From positions 1 to 55,024 of the forward strand of contig JAAEZA010000026.1 in NCBI GenBank assembly GCA_018223125.1: a stretch of 55,024 bases of DNA, read 5' to 3'. Position numbers and translations under genes: made by a program. Positions 1 to 8,295 of this stretch are shown here, piece by piece (within the stretch, counting starts at the first letter, position 1; the number at the start of each line of letters is the position of its first letter). This stretch comes from Paracoccaceae bacterium (lineage in GTDB: Bacteria; Pseudomonadota; Alphaproteobacteria; Rhodobacterales; Rhodobacteraceae). The notes under the pieces are model-generated. The model was not told the origin of the DNA. It made no database searches and was given only the letters and a program-made list of their open reading frames with translations.

Positions 1-101
1 AAATCAAACATAAACGCAGGCTTGGCGCTCTGCGCGGAAACTGTCAAGCGATCTGTCGCCTTTCAAATTTACCTCTGCACATACCGCAAAACGGCGATTT
101 T

Positions 102-158
102 CCATTTTCTTCAAATATCCGCAGGGGGAGCGGCGCAGCCGTGGGGGCAGCATGCCCC
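102..158 (-). repeat. Intergenic box plus hairpin, copy 1
   Basis: A 19-nt sequence at 102-120 (minus strand GGATATTTGAAGAAAATGG) is identical to 31925-31943. In both places a GC-rich hairpin precedes it on the minus strand; here GGGGCA/TGCCCC at 144-158. Both copies begin about 25-30 bp after the stop codon of a leftward gene, here folE2, so a 3'-end or termination role is plausible. The first 182 bases of the window otherwise show no convincing gene. Confidence 0.6.
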
Positions 159-182
159 AGCTTCCCGCGCAACAAACCACAA

Positions 183-1313
183 TCACCCGCGGTGAATCAG
201 CGTTTCAAACATGCGCGGATCAAGGGTGGAGGATTCAAACATTTCCCCCCGGCACAGAACCGAAATCGCATCATGGCTGTGCAGGCTCTCCTGATGACTT
301 GCCACCACGCGGAAATCCCCGATACGGGCATCCTCTGCCAGAGCGCGGTAAAACAGGCGCACGGCATCCTCTACAAAGATCGGGTTCGCCGCATTCATCT
401 CTGCAAAAGCCTGCTCGTCCTCGCGCTTGACCATCACTTGCGTCTCGGTCGGGACGGCATCATTGCACAGGGCCACGACATCCTCGAACCACAGCACATC
501 GCCGGGCAGAACCTCTACCGAGATCCGCGCGACAGAGCGTTGGGAATGAGGTGTCGCCAGTTGCCCTCGGGTGCGGCGGGCGTGTTCGGACAGTTCGAGT
601 GAACAGGGGCAAGTGGAAGAATAAACGTAATCCAGATGCAAAATCCGCGTTTTGGTGCCATTGCGATATGTCGACTCCAGCGCGATATCGTAATATTGAT
701 ACCCTTCCAGACCAGACCGCAGCGATTGCTTCTTCATCGGAAAGGACAGACGCATCTGGATGCGCGCATCCAGACTGTCCAGATCGCTCACGTAGTCCCC
801 AAGGGCCGCATCAATCACATCAAAGCTGAACACACTTTCTGCATGGGCATAAAAAGACCGCATGATGCGGCTCATGTTGATGCCCTTCTTGTTCTCCTCC
901 AATGACACCGTCCCAGTGACAGAGGTTTCAAGAACCATCTCGCCCTTGTCGCGGGTCAGATACCGCAGCGGCAGACGGAAATTGGAAATTCCCACGTGCT
1001 GGATTGCGGTTTTAGCCCCTTTTATCAGGCTCGCCGGACCGTTCTGCAAATCTGGCAAACCCGCAATATAGGCTTTGTCGGCCACCAGATCTTCAGGATA
1101 GATCGTTGACAGCGCGGGATAAGCATCCCCGACGCCGCGCGCCAGCGCACCGGCAGCATCCGCCGGTGCCAGATTGGCGAAGGCTGTGACATCATTACCG
1201 GACGCCCAGCGCCGCAAAACGGCCAGCGCCTCGCGTGCGTCTTGTTCCGTCGGGGCCTTGCGCTTGTCCTCGGAAAGGGTTTCGGTCTCAATAGCTGGGT
1301 CATGAACGTTCAT
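183..1313 (-). CDS. folE2: GTP cyclohydrolase FolE2 (type IB)
   Basis: GTP cyclohydrolase IB converts GTP to 7,8-dihydroneopterin triphosphate, the first step of folate and queuosine-type pterin synthesis, in the cytoplasm. The 376-residue protein carries the family blocks KGINMSR (residues 143-149), TCPCS (234-238) and PHSQRS (255-260); the Cys and His residues there belong to the metal/active site in this family. It is the metal-promiscuous FolE2 type, unrelated in sequence to zinc-dependent FolE. The ATG at 1313 is preceded by an AGGGG Shine-Dalgarno sequence at good spacing. It lies downstream of metZ on the same strand with 86 bp between, so cotranscription is possible but not shown. I see no Zur-like palindrome upstream. 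Confidence 0.93.
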   Translation of the reverse strand: MNVHDPAIETETLSEDKRKAPTEQDAREALAVLRRWASGNDVTAFANLAPADAAGALARGVGDAYPALSTIYPEDLVADKAYIAGLPDLQNGPASLIKGAKTAIQHVGISNFRLPLRYLTRDKGEMVLETSVTGTVSLEENKKGINMSRIMRSFYAHAESVFSFDVIDAALGDYVSDLDSLDARIQMRLSFPMKKQSLRSGLEGYQYYDIALESTYRNGTKTRILHLDYVYSSTCPCSLELSEHARRTRGQLATPHSQRSVARISVEVLPGDVLWFEDVVALCNDAVPTETQVMVKREDEQAFAEMNAANPIFVEDAVRLFYRALAEDARIGDFRVVASHQESLHSHDAISVLCRGEMFESSTLDPRMFETLIHRG

Positions 1314-1399
1314 GGATCACCCCTTGGTTTAACCGCAGATGCTGTTTATATGCGCATCCTTGCCAGAAATTCCAGACAAAGTCTCCGGAAAACCGACAA

Positions 1400-2575
1400 T
1401 CACCCTGCCAAAGCCGCCAGCATATCCTCTAAAAGATCGTCCCGATCTTCCAGACCGATGGAAATCCGCACCAGACCGTCGGAAATCCCCAGTCCGGCCC
1501 GCTGTTCATCGCTCAGACGCTGGTGCGTCGTGGTCGCAGGATGGGTGATAATGCTTTTCGCATCGCCCAAATTGTTAGAGATCCGCACAACTTGCAAAGC
1601 GTTCAGGAATTTGAACGCAGCCTCCTTGCCTCCCGCCAGTTCCAGCGAAAGCACAGTACCGCCCCGTGTCATCTGCTTTTGCGCCAGTTCCCGCTGCGGA
1701 TGATGCGCGGCAAAGGGATAGATCACCTTGGAAAGGGCTTCATGCCCGCCAAGCTTTTCGGCCAGATAGGTCGCATTGGCCGCTTGGGCCTCACAGCGCA
1801 GGGCAAGGGTTTCCAACCCTTTCAACATCACCCAAGCGTTGAACGGACTGAGCGCAGCACCTGTATGTTTAAGATAGGTCTGTAACGGGCCGCGCACAAA
1901 TTCCTTCGTCCCGAGCACGATGCCCCCAAGGCAGCGCCCCTGCCCGTCAATGTGCTTTGTCGCGGAATAAACCACCACATCCGCACCCAGTTCCAGCGAC
2001 CGCTGGAACACCGGCGTAGCGAATACGTTGTCGACGACAACAACGGCACCTGCTGCATGGGCAATCTCGCCAACCCCTGCAATATCAATCACTTCCAGCG
2101 TCGGATTGGAAATCGCCTCAAGAAAGCAAACCTTGGTATCAGGCCGCACCGCCGCCCGCCACGCATCCAGATCGGTGCCGTCTACCAGTGTGACTTCTAC
2201 ACCGAATTTCGGCAGGATTTCTTCGACAATGAACAGACAGGACCCGAACAAAGCACGGGCCGCCACGACATGATCGCCCGCCTTGACCAGCGCCATCAGC
2301 GCCCCGTTCACCGCTGCCATGCCCGACGCCGTTGCAAAAGCGTCTTCCGCCCCCTCAATCGCCGCCATCCGCTCTTCGAACATGGCCACTGTCGGATTGC
2401 CGTAACGGGCGTAAATAAACTCTTCCTCACCCGCCTCGATAAACCGCGCTTCGGCCTGTTCCGCACTATCGTACAGAAACCCCTGCGTCATAAAGATCGC
2501 TTCGGAAAGCTCCCCGAATTGGGACCGTTTCGTTCCGGCATGTACTGCCTTGGTGCTTGGCTTCCAGTTGTCCAT
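1400..2575 (-). CDS. metZ: O-succinylhomoserine sulfhydrylase MetZ
   Basis: PLP-dependent Cys/Met-metabolism enzyme (391 residues) predicted to make homocysteine from O-succinylhomoserine and sulfide in direct sulfhydrylation. The PLP lysine sits in SATKHIDGQG (about Lys207), and the N-terminal NWKPSTKAVHAG block is typical of alphaproteobacterial MetZ. Several in-frame ATGs cluster at the start; I chose 2575 because AAGAAGG lies 9 nt upstream, whereas upstream ATGs (2602, 2584, 2581) lack good spacing. The gene follows a SAM-II riboswitch and an intrinsic terminator in its leader, which supports a methionine-pathway role and predicts repression by S-adenosylmethionine. MetX/MetY-like acetyl-homoserine specificity cannot be excluded from sequence alone. 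Confidence 0.93.
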   Translation of the reverse strand: MDNWKPSTKAVHAGTKRSQFGELSEAIFMTQGFLYDSAEQAEARFIEAGEEEFIYARYGNPTVAMFEERMAAIEGAEDAFATASGMAAVNGALMALVKAGDHVVAARALFGSCLFIVEEILPKFGVEVTLVDGTDLDAWRAAVRPDTKVCFLEAISNPTLEVIDIAGVGEIAHAAGAVVVVDNVFATPVFQRSLELGADVVVYSATKHIDGQGRCLGGIVLGTKEFVRGPLQTYLKHTGAALSPFNAWVMLKGLETLALRCEAQAANATYLAEKLGGHEALSKVIYPFAAHHPQRELAQKQMTRGGTVLSLELAGGKEAAFKFLNALQVVRISNNLGDAKSIITHPATTTHQRLSDEQRAGLGISDGLVRISIGLEDRDDLLEDMLAALAG

Positions 2576-2615
2576 CAACATCATCCTTCTTGCGGGCTGC
2601 ATAAGGGGTCAGCCC

Positions 2616-2650
2616 AAGAAAAAACCCCAACCGTAACGACGATCGGGGTG
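2616..2650 (-). terminator. Intrinsic terminator in the metZ leader
   Basis: Read on the minus strand: ACCCC, an internal CGT-CGTT-ACG hairpin, then GGGGT followed by six T and CTT. It lies between the SAM-II aptamer (ends near 2666) and the metZ start (2575), so it would stop transcription before the gene. This suggests SAM-controlled attenuation rather than, or besides, translational control. Confidence 0.7.
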
Positions 2651-2665
2651 CAACTTCTTAGACCT

Positions 2666-2721
2666 CGACCTTTTAGTGGAAAGATTAACGTGGCCCACAA
2701 TCCGGTTACAAATCGCCACGG
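2666..2721 (-). ncRNA. SAM-II riboswitch (metZ leader)
   Basis: On the minus strand the sequence begins CGTGGC-GATTTG, continues through CCGGATTG, closes the stem with GCCACG-TTAA and ends with the conserved tail CACTAAAAGG. P1 is formed by CGTGGC (2720-2715) and GCCACG (2694-2689). The conserved GAUUU, CCGnAUUG and UAAAAGG blocks match the SAM-II H-type pseudoknot known from alphaproteobacterial metA/metX/metZ leaders. It is placed about 90 nt upstream of metZ, with a terminator between. No covariance model was run. Confidence 0.88.
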
Positions 2722-2818
2722 ATTTTCCATACGCCAGCGACAAAAGCCGGTCAATGGCTGATGTGGCAAACGGGCGGTGCCGGACCGGCCGCAGGTCTGC
2801 GCCCAGTCAATCGCGGCA

Positions 2819-2858
2819 AGAAAACTCAAAAAGCCAACCGGAGGTTTATCCGGTTGGC
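2819..2858 (-). terminator. Intrinsic terminator after the cob-alkA-esterase operon
   Basis: Perfect 10-bp inverted repeat GCCAACCGGA/TCCGGTTGGC (2833-2842 and 2849-2858) with a 6-nt loop. On the minus strand it is followed by TTTTTGAGTTTT, a typical U-tract. It sits 27 bp after the esterase stop codon and separates that operon from the metZ leader. Confidence 0.85.
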
Positions 2859-2884
2859 CTTTAAACTGCCTGAACCGACCCCAG

Positions 2885-3541
2885 TCAGGACTTCAGCTTC
2901 TCCATCATGAATTGCAGGGCCAACCCCAAACCGTCTGGCGCAATGCCATGCGCCGTGCCTTTGGACACATGGGTATAAACCTCAAACCCTGCCCCGCTCA
3001 GCACCTCGGCCGCTTCGGGCATGGAACTCGGCGGCACCACATCGTCCATATCCCCGTGCACCAGCAGAACCGGCGGCTTGTTCACCACTTCGCCAATCGC
3101 TTCGGGTGCCAGCAACCGACCTGAAAAGCCGACAATTCCTGCCAGTTTATCCGACAAACGCGGCCCCACGTGCAGGCTCATCATTGTGCCTTGGGAAAAG
3201 CCCACCAGAACCGTCTGTGCCGCAGTCACGCCTTCCGCCTTCATCGTCTCGACCAGCCAGTCCCCCAGCAGTGCGACGGCTTCTTCCATACCGGCCCGCG
3301 CGGCTTCTTCTGTAGAACCATCCATGCGCGGGATCGGGAACCATTCATACCCCATCGGGTTCATCGTGCAGCGGTTCGGCGCATCCGGCGCATAAAAAAC
3401 CGTATCCGGCATATGTTCCGCCAAAGGATCGGCCAGTGAAATCAGATCGTTCCCGTCCGCTCCGTAACCGTGCACAAAAATCACCAGTGACTTTGTGTTA
3501 CCGGATTTCGCAGCCCGTCTGTGGCTTTCCAACAGCGCCAT
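2885..3541 (-). CDS. Carboxylesterase/phospholipase family alpha/beta hydrolase
   Basis: A 218-residue alpha/beta hydrolase of the small carboxylesterase (YpfH/phospholipase-carboxylesterase) family. The oxyanion block HGYGADG, the nucleophile elbow GFSQG, the acid in HGDMDDVVP and the histidine in GTAHG form a complete catalytic triad. There is no signal peptide, so it should be cytoplasmic. An upstream GTG/ATG in the frame exists, but the ATG at 3541 overlaps the preceding stop as TAATG, the usual arrangement of translational coupling. It is the last gene of a leftward operon (cbiD-cobK-alkA-esterase) closed by a terminator. The natural ester substrate cannot be inferred, and its link to cobalamin synthesis is probably only positional. 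Confidence 0.85.
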   Translation of the reverse strand: MALLESHRRAAKSGNTKSLVIFVHGYGADGNDLISLADPLAEHMPDTVFYAPDAPNRCTMNPMGYEWFPIPRMDGSTEEAARAGMEEAVALLGDWLVETMKAEGVTAAQTVLVGFSQGTMMSLHVGPRLSDKLAGIVGFSGRLLAPEAIGEVVNKPPVLLVHGDMDDVVPPSSMPEAAEVLSGAGFEVYTHVSKGTAHGIAPDGLGLALQFMMEKLKS

Positions 3542-4173
3542 TATCGTATTCCTTCTCTCTTCTTTGCCACGCGGTAATACGCCCACAACAGCCGCGCCGC
3601 AACCGCCCGCCACGGCGACCACTCGACGGCCAGTGCCGCCATGGCCTTTTCGGTGGGGCGCGCTTCCAGATCAAACAGCAGTTTCGCCGCCTCCTGCAGG
3701 GCCAGATCACCGCTCGGAAAAACATCTGCCCGCCCCAGTGATGTCAGCGCATAGACTTCCGCCGTCCAGCGCCCGATACCCGTGATCCGGCACAATGAGG
3801 CGATCACATCCGCATCAGCAACACCGCGCAGCGCGTTGTAATCCAGACCACTTTCCGCAAGCGCGCGGGTGTATCTTAGCTTGGGACGCGACAAGCCACA
3901 GCCAAGGATCTCTGCATCGCTCGCAGCCAGAACCCTGTCCCGCCGGTGAAGTCCCGCTGCCTCCAGCCGCGCCCAGATCACACTGGCCGAAGCAGTAGAG
4001 ACCTGTTGCCCGATAATAGCGCTTAACAAGGCTGCAAACCCGTCACCGCTGCGGCGCAGGGGCAACGGCCCCGTCAGTTCCAGCGCCGCATGGAAACGTT
4101 CATTCCTCGCGGCAAGCCACGCAGCCCCTTCAGCCACATCGGCGTCCGTCTCGATAATCCGCCCGACGTTCAC
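3541..4173 (-). CDS. DNA-3-methyladenine glycosylase II (AlkA-like)
   Basis: HhH-GPD superfamily DNA glycosylase of about 210 residues that should excise alkylated bases such as 3-methyladenine. The helix-hairpin-helix ITGIGRWTAE is followed by the catalytic aspartate in FPSGDLALQ, both as in AlkA. The N-terminal beta domain of E. coli AlkA is missing, as in many compact alphaproteobacterial homologues. I prefer the GTG at 4173, which overlaps the cobK stop as GTGA, over the in-frame ATG at 4200, which would overlap cobK by 31 bp. It overlaps the next gene by one base (TAATG). The repair function placed in a cobalamin operon is odd but the reading frames are tightly coupled. Confidence 0.87.
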   Translation of the reverse strand: MNVGRIIETDADVAEGAAWLAARNERFHAALELTGPLPLRRSGDGFAALLSAIIGQQVSTASASVIWARLEAAGLHRRDRVLAASDAEILGCGLSRPKLRYTRALAESGLDYNALRGVADADVIASLCRITGIGRWTAEVYALTSLGRADVFPSGDLALQEAAKLLFDLEARPTEKAMAALAVEWSPWRAVAARLLWAYYRVAKKREGIR

Positions 4174-4901
4174 CTCTGATCTGCCAGCCACGCCAGACAA
4201 TCCTCGACATTGCGTACCACCGGCGCATCGGGCAATGCGGGACGGCGCTGCATCACCACTGGCAGGCCCAGTTGCCGTGCTGCATCCAGCTTGCTGCGCG
4301 ACCGCGCGCCCCCTGCATCCTTAACCACGAGCCAGTCCACGGACTCTTGCGTGAAAAACGCCACTTCCTCGGCAATGGAAAACGGCGGACGCCCGACCAC
4401 GAACCGCCCGCCCTGAAACGGAAAATCCCGCTGCGGCGGGTCAATCACACGGCACAGCAACCGCCGACCGGTCATATTCGCAAATTGCTCCAAAGTCTGA
4501 CGGCCCGTGCCCAGAAACACGGTGCAACCTTCAGGGATATTCGCCGCCACTTCGTCAAATTCATCCACAAACCGCCAGTCATCTCCGGCCTGCCGTGTCC
4601 AACCCTCCCGTTGCAGGATCACATGGGCCACCCCCTCCACTGTCGCCGCCTCCGCCGCCTGTCGCGTCATTCGTGCGGCAAACGGATGGGTCGCATCAAC
4701 CAGCACATCAATCCGCTCCTCCCGCAGATACGCCGCCAGCCCGTCAACACCGCCAAAGCCGCCAATCCGCGTTGGACACCCAAGATCAACCGGCGCCCGT
4801 GTTACCCCCGCCAGCGAAGCATTTACGTCGACACCATCGGGCATCCTGCCAATCAGCTCCCGCGCCTCAGATGTTCCGGCCAGCACAAGCACCCGCTTCA
4901 T
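4170..4901 (-). CDS. cobK: Precorrin-6A reductase CobK/CbiJ
   Basis: NAD(P)H-dependent reductase of the corrin ring (precorrin-6A to precorrin-6B, or the cobalt form), 243 residues. The N-terminal VLVLAGTSEARELI nucleotide-binding segment, DATHPFA, GTGRQ and KDAGG blocks are characteristic of CobK. It overlaps cbiD by ATGA (4898-4901), showing translational coupling with the preceding step of the pathway. With cbiD, cobA and cobB nearby it forms an incomplete cobalamin cluster; the other corrin genes must lie elsewhere. Confidence 0.92.
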   Translation of the reverse strand: MKRVLVLAGTSEARELIGRMPDGVDVNASLAGVTRAPVDLGCPTRIGGFGGVDGLAAYLREERIDVLVDATHPFAARMTRQAAEAATVEGVAHVILQREGWTRQAGDDWRFVDEFDEVAANIPEGCTVFLGTGRQTLEQFANMTGRRLLCRVIDPPQRDFPFQGGRFVVGRPPFSIAEEVAFFTQESVDWLVVKDAGGARSRSKLDAARQLGLPVVMQRRPALPDAPVVRNVEDCLAWLADQR

Positions 4902-5953
4902 GCCGCCCGCCCCAGTATCGCACCGGCCCGATCAATCACCACAACGTCAATCATTACATCCGCCCCGCGCAATTGCGCCACCGCCTCCTGTTGCGCCAGT
5001 CGCGCGATCTCCACGGCGAGCTTTGGCCCCGCGATCGTTACCGCCTCCAACGCCGTATTCGCGCCCGATACCTCCGGCAACCCCAACCGCAACGCCACAG
5101 CATTCAACGCAGCGAAATCCACCTGCGAACGGGAGGAATGCAAATCCACCGCCCCCTGCGCCAGCTTGGTAATCTTGCCGATTCCACCGCCAATCGTCAT
5201 CCGCGGCACCGGATTTTTTGCCAGGTATTTCAACAAACCGCCGCTGAAATCCCCCATATCGAGCATGGCATGATCCGGCAGACCGTACAGCGCCTGCACC
5301 ACTCTTTCGGAAGTTGCACCCGTACATCCCGCCACATGGCTCTGCCCGCCCGCACGGGCCACATCCACGCCACGGTGGATAGAGGCAATCCACGCGGAAC
5401 AGGAAAACGGCCGCACCACGCCCGTCGTCCCCAATATCGACAAACCGCCCTTGATCCCCAGCCGCGGATTCCAGGTCTTCAGCGCAATCTCTGCCCCGCC
5501 CGGAATTGAAACCTCGATCACGACATCGCCACCCCGCCCGAAGGTGTTCGCCAGCGCCTCCACTTCTGCACACATCATCTGGCGTGGCACCGGATTGATT
5601 GCAGGCTCCCCGACTCCGATCGGCAATCCGGGCTTGGTCACAGTGCCAACGCCCTCGCCCGCCTTGAAAACCACACCGCCAGCGGATGCAGACACCCGTG
5701 CAATCACCAGCGCACCGTGGGTCACATCCGGATCATCCCCCGCATCCTTCGTAATGCCCACCTCGGCCCAGCCGTCCCCCTGCTCCTGATGGGCCAGCGG
5801 AAACACCGGCGTTTCCCCGCGCGGCAGCGTTATGCCAACCTCATTTGGAAACCCGTCGCCCCACAGCGCCAGCAATGCCGCTTTTACAGCGGCTGTTGCA
5901 CAGGCACCCGTGGTCCAGCCACGGCGCAATTCGGATACAGGTTTACGAGCCAT
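4898..5953 (-). CDS. cbiD: Cobalt-precorrin-5B C1-methyltransferase CbiD
   Basis: 351-residue CbiD, which methylates C1 during ring contraction in the cobalt-early (anaerobic-type) corrin route using SAM. The N-terminal RRGWTTGACATAAVKAA block and TGCTGATSE are hallmarks of CbiD. CbiD together with a CobK-type reductase fits the mixed cobalamin pathway seen in Rhodobacterales. It is the first gene of the leftward operon; the 159 bp between its start and cobA holds the divergent promoters. I looked there for a cobalamin riboswitch (B12 box) and did not find one. Confidence 0.92.
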   Translation of the reverse strand: MARKPVSELRRGWTTGACATAAVKAALLALWGDGFPNEVGITLPRGETPVFPLAHQEQGDGWAEVGITKDAGDDPDVTHGALVIARVSASAGGVVFKAGEGVGTVTKPGLPIGVGEPAINPVPRQMMCAEVEALANTFGRGGDVVIEVSIPGGAEIALKTWNPRLGIKGGLSILGTTGVVRPFSCSAWIASIHRGVDVARAGGQSHVAGCTGATSERVVQALYGLPDHAMLDMGDFSGGLLKYLAKNPVPRMTIGGGIGKITKLAQGAVDLHSSRSQVDFAALNAVALRLGLPEVSGANTALEAVTIAGPKLAVEIARLAQQEAVAQLRGADVMIDVVVIDRAGAILGRAA

Positions 5954-6004
5954 CTGGTACAGGTAAAACCCGCTCCCCGCTTTTGCAATTGATTAAACGC
6001 ACGG

Positions 6005-6026
6005 CTTCAATGTTCCACAAATACTC
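6005..6026. repeat. Short intergenic box, variant A, copy 1
   Basis: CTTCAATGTTCCACAAATACTC matches 20 of 22 bases with 9511-9532. It lies between the divergent cbiD and cobA. On the minus strand it reads GAGTATTT...GGAACATTGAAG, a relative of the GGATATTTGAAG box found elsewhere in the window. Confidence 0.45.
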
Positions 6027-6112
6027 GTCCCCTCCCCGCTATTTCGCATTTTCCCGCGATTCAGTCGCAACCCGCCTTGCGAGACTACGCCCTTCGGGTC
6101 CATAACCCGAAC

Positions 6113-6964
6113 ATGACATCGATTCCCCTTCCCACGGGCGACTGGCCCGCATTAGAACCCGGCTGGGTCTGGCTCTGTGGTGCAGGACCGGGCGATCCGG
6201 GGCTGCTGACACTCCATGCGCTCAACGCGCTGCAACAGGCCGATGTCATTGTCTATGACGCGCTGGTGGATCAGCGGATACTCGACTGGGCCAGACCGGA
6301 CGCCACATTGGAATATGCCGGCAAACGGGGCGGCAAGCCCTCTGCCAAACAGCGGGACATATCCTTGCGGCTGGTAGAACTCGCCCAATCGGGCAAAAGG
6401 GTGCTGCGGCTGAAAGGCGGCGATCCGTTCGTCTTTGGACGTGGCGGCGAAGAAGGCCAGACCCTTGTCCAGCACGGCATACCGATCCGCATCATTCCGG
6501 GTATTTCTGCAGGCATCGGCGGGCTTGCCTATGCAGGCATCCCTGTCACCCACCGCGACGTGAACCAGTCTGTAACTTTTGTGACCGGACACGACCAATC
6601 GGGCGAAACGCCTTCGTCACTGAACTGGCAGGCAATTTCCCAAGGCTCCCAAGTGCTGGTAATCTATATGGGGATGAAACACATCGCCCCCATCGCCGCC
6701 GAACTGCTCGCCGCCGGTCGTCCCGCGTCAGAGCCTTGCGCCGTGGTCACAAACGCCACCACCCCCGAACAACAGGTGTTGGAAACCACCCTAGGCACGA
6801 TGACAGAAGACCTTGCCGCTTCCGGCCTGACGCCCCCCGCGATCATCTGCGTCGGACGCTCAGTCCTGATGCGCCAGACGCTCGACTGGATGGCGATGGC
6901 CAAAGGCGAAGCGCCCCGCAACACCGATCCCCTAGGCAGAGGCCGCCCCGCCGAGGCTTCCTGA
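6113..6964 (+). CDS. cobA: Uroporphyrinogen-III C-methyltransferase
   Basis: SAM-dependent methyltransferase (283 residues) that methylates uroporphyrinogen III at C2 and C7 to give precorrin-2, the entry to cobalamin and siroheme. Motifs GAGPGDPGLLTL, RLKGGDPFVFGRGGEE and VTGHDQSG are those of the SUMT family. It is a stand-alone CobA, lacking the CysG dehydrogenase domain. I start at the ATG at 6113 (protein MTSIPLP); an in-frame upstream start at 6077 would add 12 atypical residues. Its stop overlaps the cobB start (TGATG at 6962-6966). Confidence 0.93.
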   Translation: MTSIPLPTGDWPALEPGWVWLCGAGPGDPGLLTLHALNALQQADVIVYDALVDQRILDWARPDATLEYAGKRGGKPSAKQRDISLRLVELAQSGKRVLRLKGGDPFVFGRGGEEGQTLVQHGIPIRIIPGISAGIGGLAYAGIPVTHRDVNQSVTFVTGHDQSGETPSSLNWQAISQGSQVLVIYMGMKHIAPIAAELLAAGRPASEPCAVVTNATTPEQQVLETTLGTMTEDLAASGLTPPAIICVGRSVLMRQTLDWMAMAKGEAPRNTDPLGRGRPAEAS

Positions 6965-8229
6965 TGGGCGGCCTCATCCTGTCCGCGCCCGGATCGGCCA
7001 GCGGCAAGACCACGCTCACCTTGGGCATCCTGCGGGCGCTGAAACAACGAGGCGTTGCCGTCCGCTCGGCCAAATCCGGCCCCGATTACATCGACCCGCG
7101 CTTTCACGCCGCCGCCAGCGGTGCAGATTGTCTCAATCTCGATGCATGGGCGATGACTGCGGATCGCATACGCAACCTCGCCGCGGGTCCCGACATGCTC
7201 CTGATTGAAGGGGCAATGGGCCTGTTTGACGGTGCTCCACCGGACGGTAAAGGCGCCGTGGCTGATCTTGCCCGCATCCTGAACCTGCCGGTTGTGCTGA
7301 TCCTCGACGTCTCCCATCAGGCCCAATCTGTCGCTGCCGTAGCCAAAGGGTTCGCAACGCTGGACCCCGAAGTCGGCATTGCAGGTATCATCCTGAACAA
7401 AGTCGGCTCCCCCCGCCATGAACGGATGTTGCGACTTGCTCTCGCGCCTTTGGGCATACCGGTGCTCGGCGCAGTCCACCGGATGAAAAGCCTGAAGACC
7501 CCTTCGCGTCACCTCGGGCTGGTACAGGCCGAGGAACACCCGGATCTCGAAGCTTTTCTGGATCAGGCCGCAACAGTCGCGGCAGGGTCCATTGATATGG
7601 AAACCCTGCTGAAGCTGCCCGCCCCCCTGCAAAACCCGCAATCCACCGCCACCGGCCTGCCGCCACCGGCCCAGCGGATTGCCGTTGCCGCCGATACCGC
7701 TTTTGCCTTTGCCTATCCCCATCTGTTGCAGGACTGGCGCAATCAGGGTGCCGAACTCTCTTTCTTCTCTCCCCTTGCCGATGAAGCCCCGCCCGAATGC
7801 GATCTGGTCTTCCTGCCGGGCGGTTATCCGGAACTCCATGCAGGCAAACTGGCTGCGAACAGCCGGTTTCTGACCGGCCTGCGCAAATCCACTGCGATCT
7901 ATGGCGAGTGTGGCGGCTATATGGTGCTTGGTGACGGACTGGTGGATGCATCAGGCACCCGCCACCGGATGGCCGGCCTGTTGCGTCTGGAAACCAGCTT
8001 TGCCAGCCGCAAACTCCACCTTGGCTATCGCAATCTGTCCCCTTGTGGCGGCCCGTGGGACACAGCGCTCAAAGCCCATGAGTTTCACTACGCCACAACC
8101 CTCAAGGCAACAGGTGACCCGCTGTTCGGCGCAACCGATGCCGAAGGCACAGCCCTGCCCCCCATGGGCCTGCGCGCCGGAACCGTCTCGGGCTCCTTTG
8201 CCCATGTCATCGACCGCGCTGTGCCTTAG
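6964..8229 (+). CDS. cobB: Cobyrinate a,c-diamide synthase CobB/CbiA
   Basis: 421-residue glutamine amidotransferase that amidates cobyrinic acid at the a and c side chains using ATP and glutamine. The N-terminal P-loop SAPGSASGKTTLTLG and DYIDP belong to the synthetase domain; the C-terminal class I glutaminase domain has the nucleophile cysteine in YGECGGYM and a HEFHY-type segment. The start ATG overlaps the cobA stop, so the two are translationally coupled. Hydrogenobyrinate rather than cobyrinate as the actual substrate cannot be settled, although the presence of cbiD suggests the cobalt-early form. Confidence 0.92.
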   Translation: MGGLILSAPGSASGKTTLTLGILRALKQRGVAVRSAKSGPDYIDPRFHAAASGADCLNLDAWAMTADRIRNLAAGPDMLLIEGAMGLFDGAPPDGKGAVADLARILNLPVVLILDVSHQAQSVAAVAKGFATLDPEVGIAGIILNKVGSPRHERMLRLALAPLGIPVLGAVHRMKSLKTPSRHLGLVQAEEHPDLEAFLDQAATVAAGSIDMETLLKLPAPLQNPQSTATGLPPPAQRIAVAADTAFAFAYPHLLQDWRNQGAELSFFSPLADEAPPECDLVFLPGGYPELHAGKLAANSRFLTGLRKSTAIYGECGGYMVLGDGLVDASGTRHRMAGLLRLETSFASRKLHLGYRNLSPCGGPWDTALKAHEFHYATTLKATGDPLFGATDAEGTALPPMGLRAGTVSGSFAHVIDRAVP

Positions 8230-8295
8230 GGCAAACTGCACCACAGGTTAACTATCTGCTTGGCTTCCTATTGAAAGCAGGCTACCGCTTTTCCC

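Noticed and set aside
4-186. 60-codon minus-strand frame at the left edge
   Set aside because: It runs through the repeated hairpin and box, has no good ribosome site and resembles no protein; its middle is the translated repeat.
5954-6112. Possible cobalamin riboswitch between cbiD and cobA
   Set aside because: No B12 box or the expected long aptamer; the gap is only 159 bp and contains just the short intergenic box.
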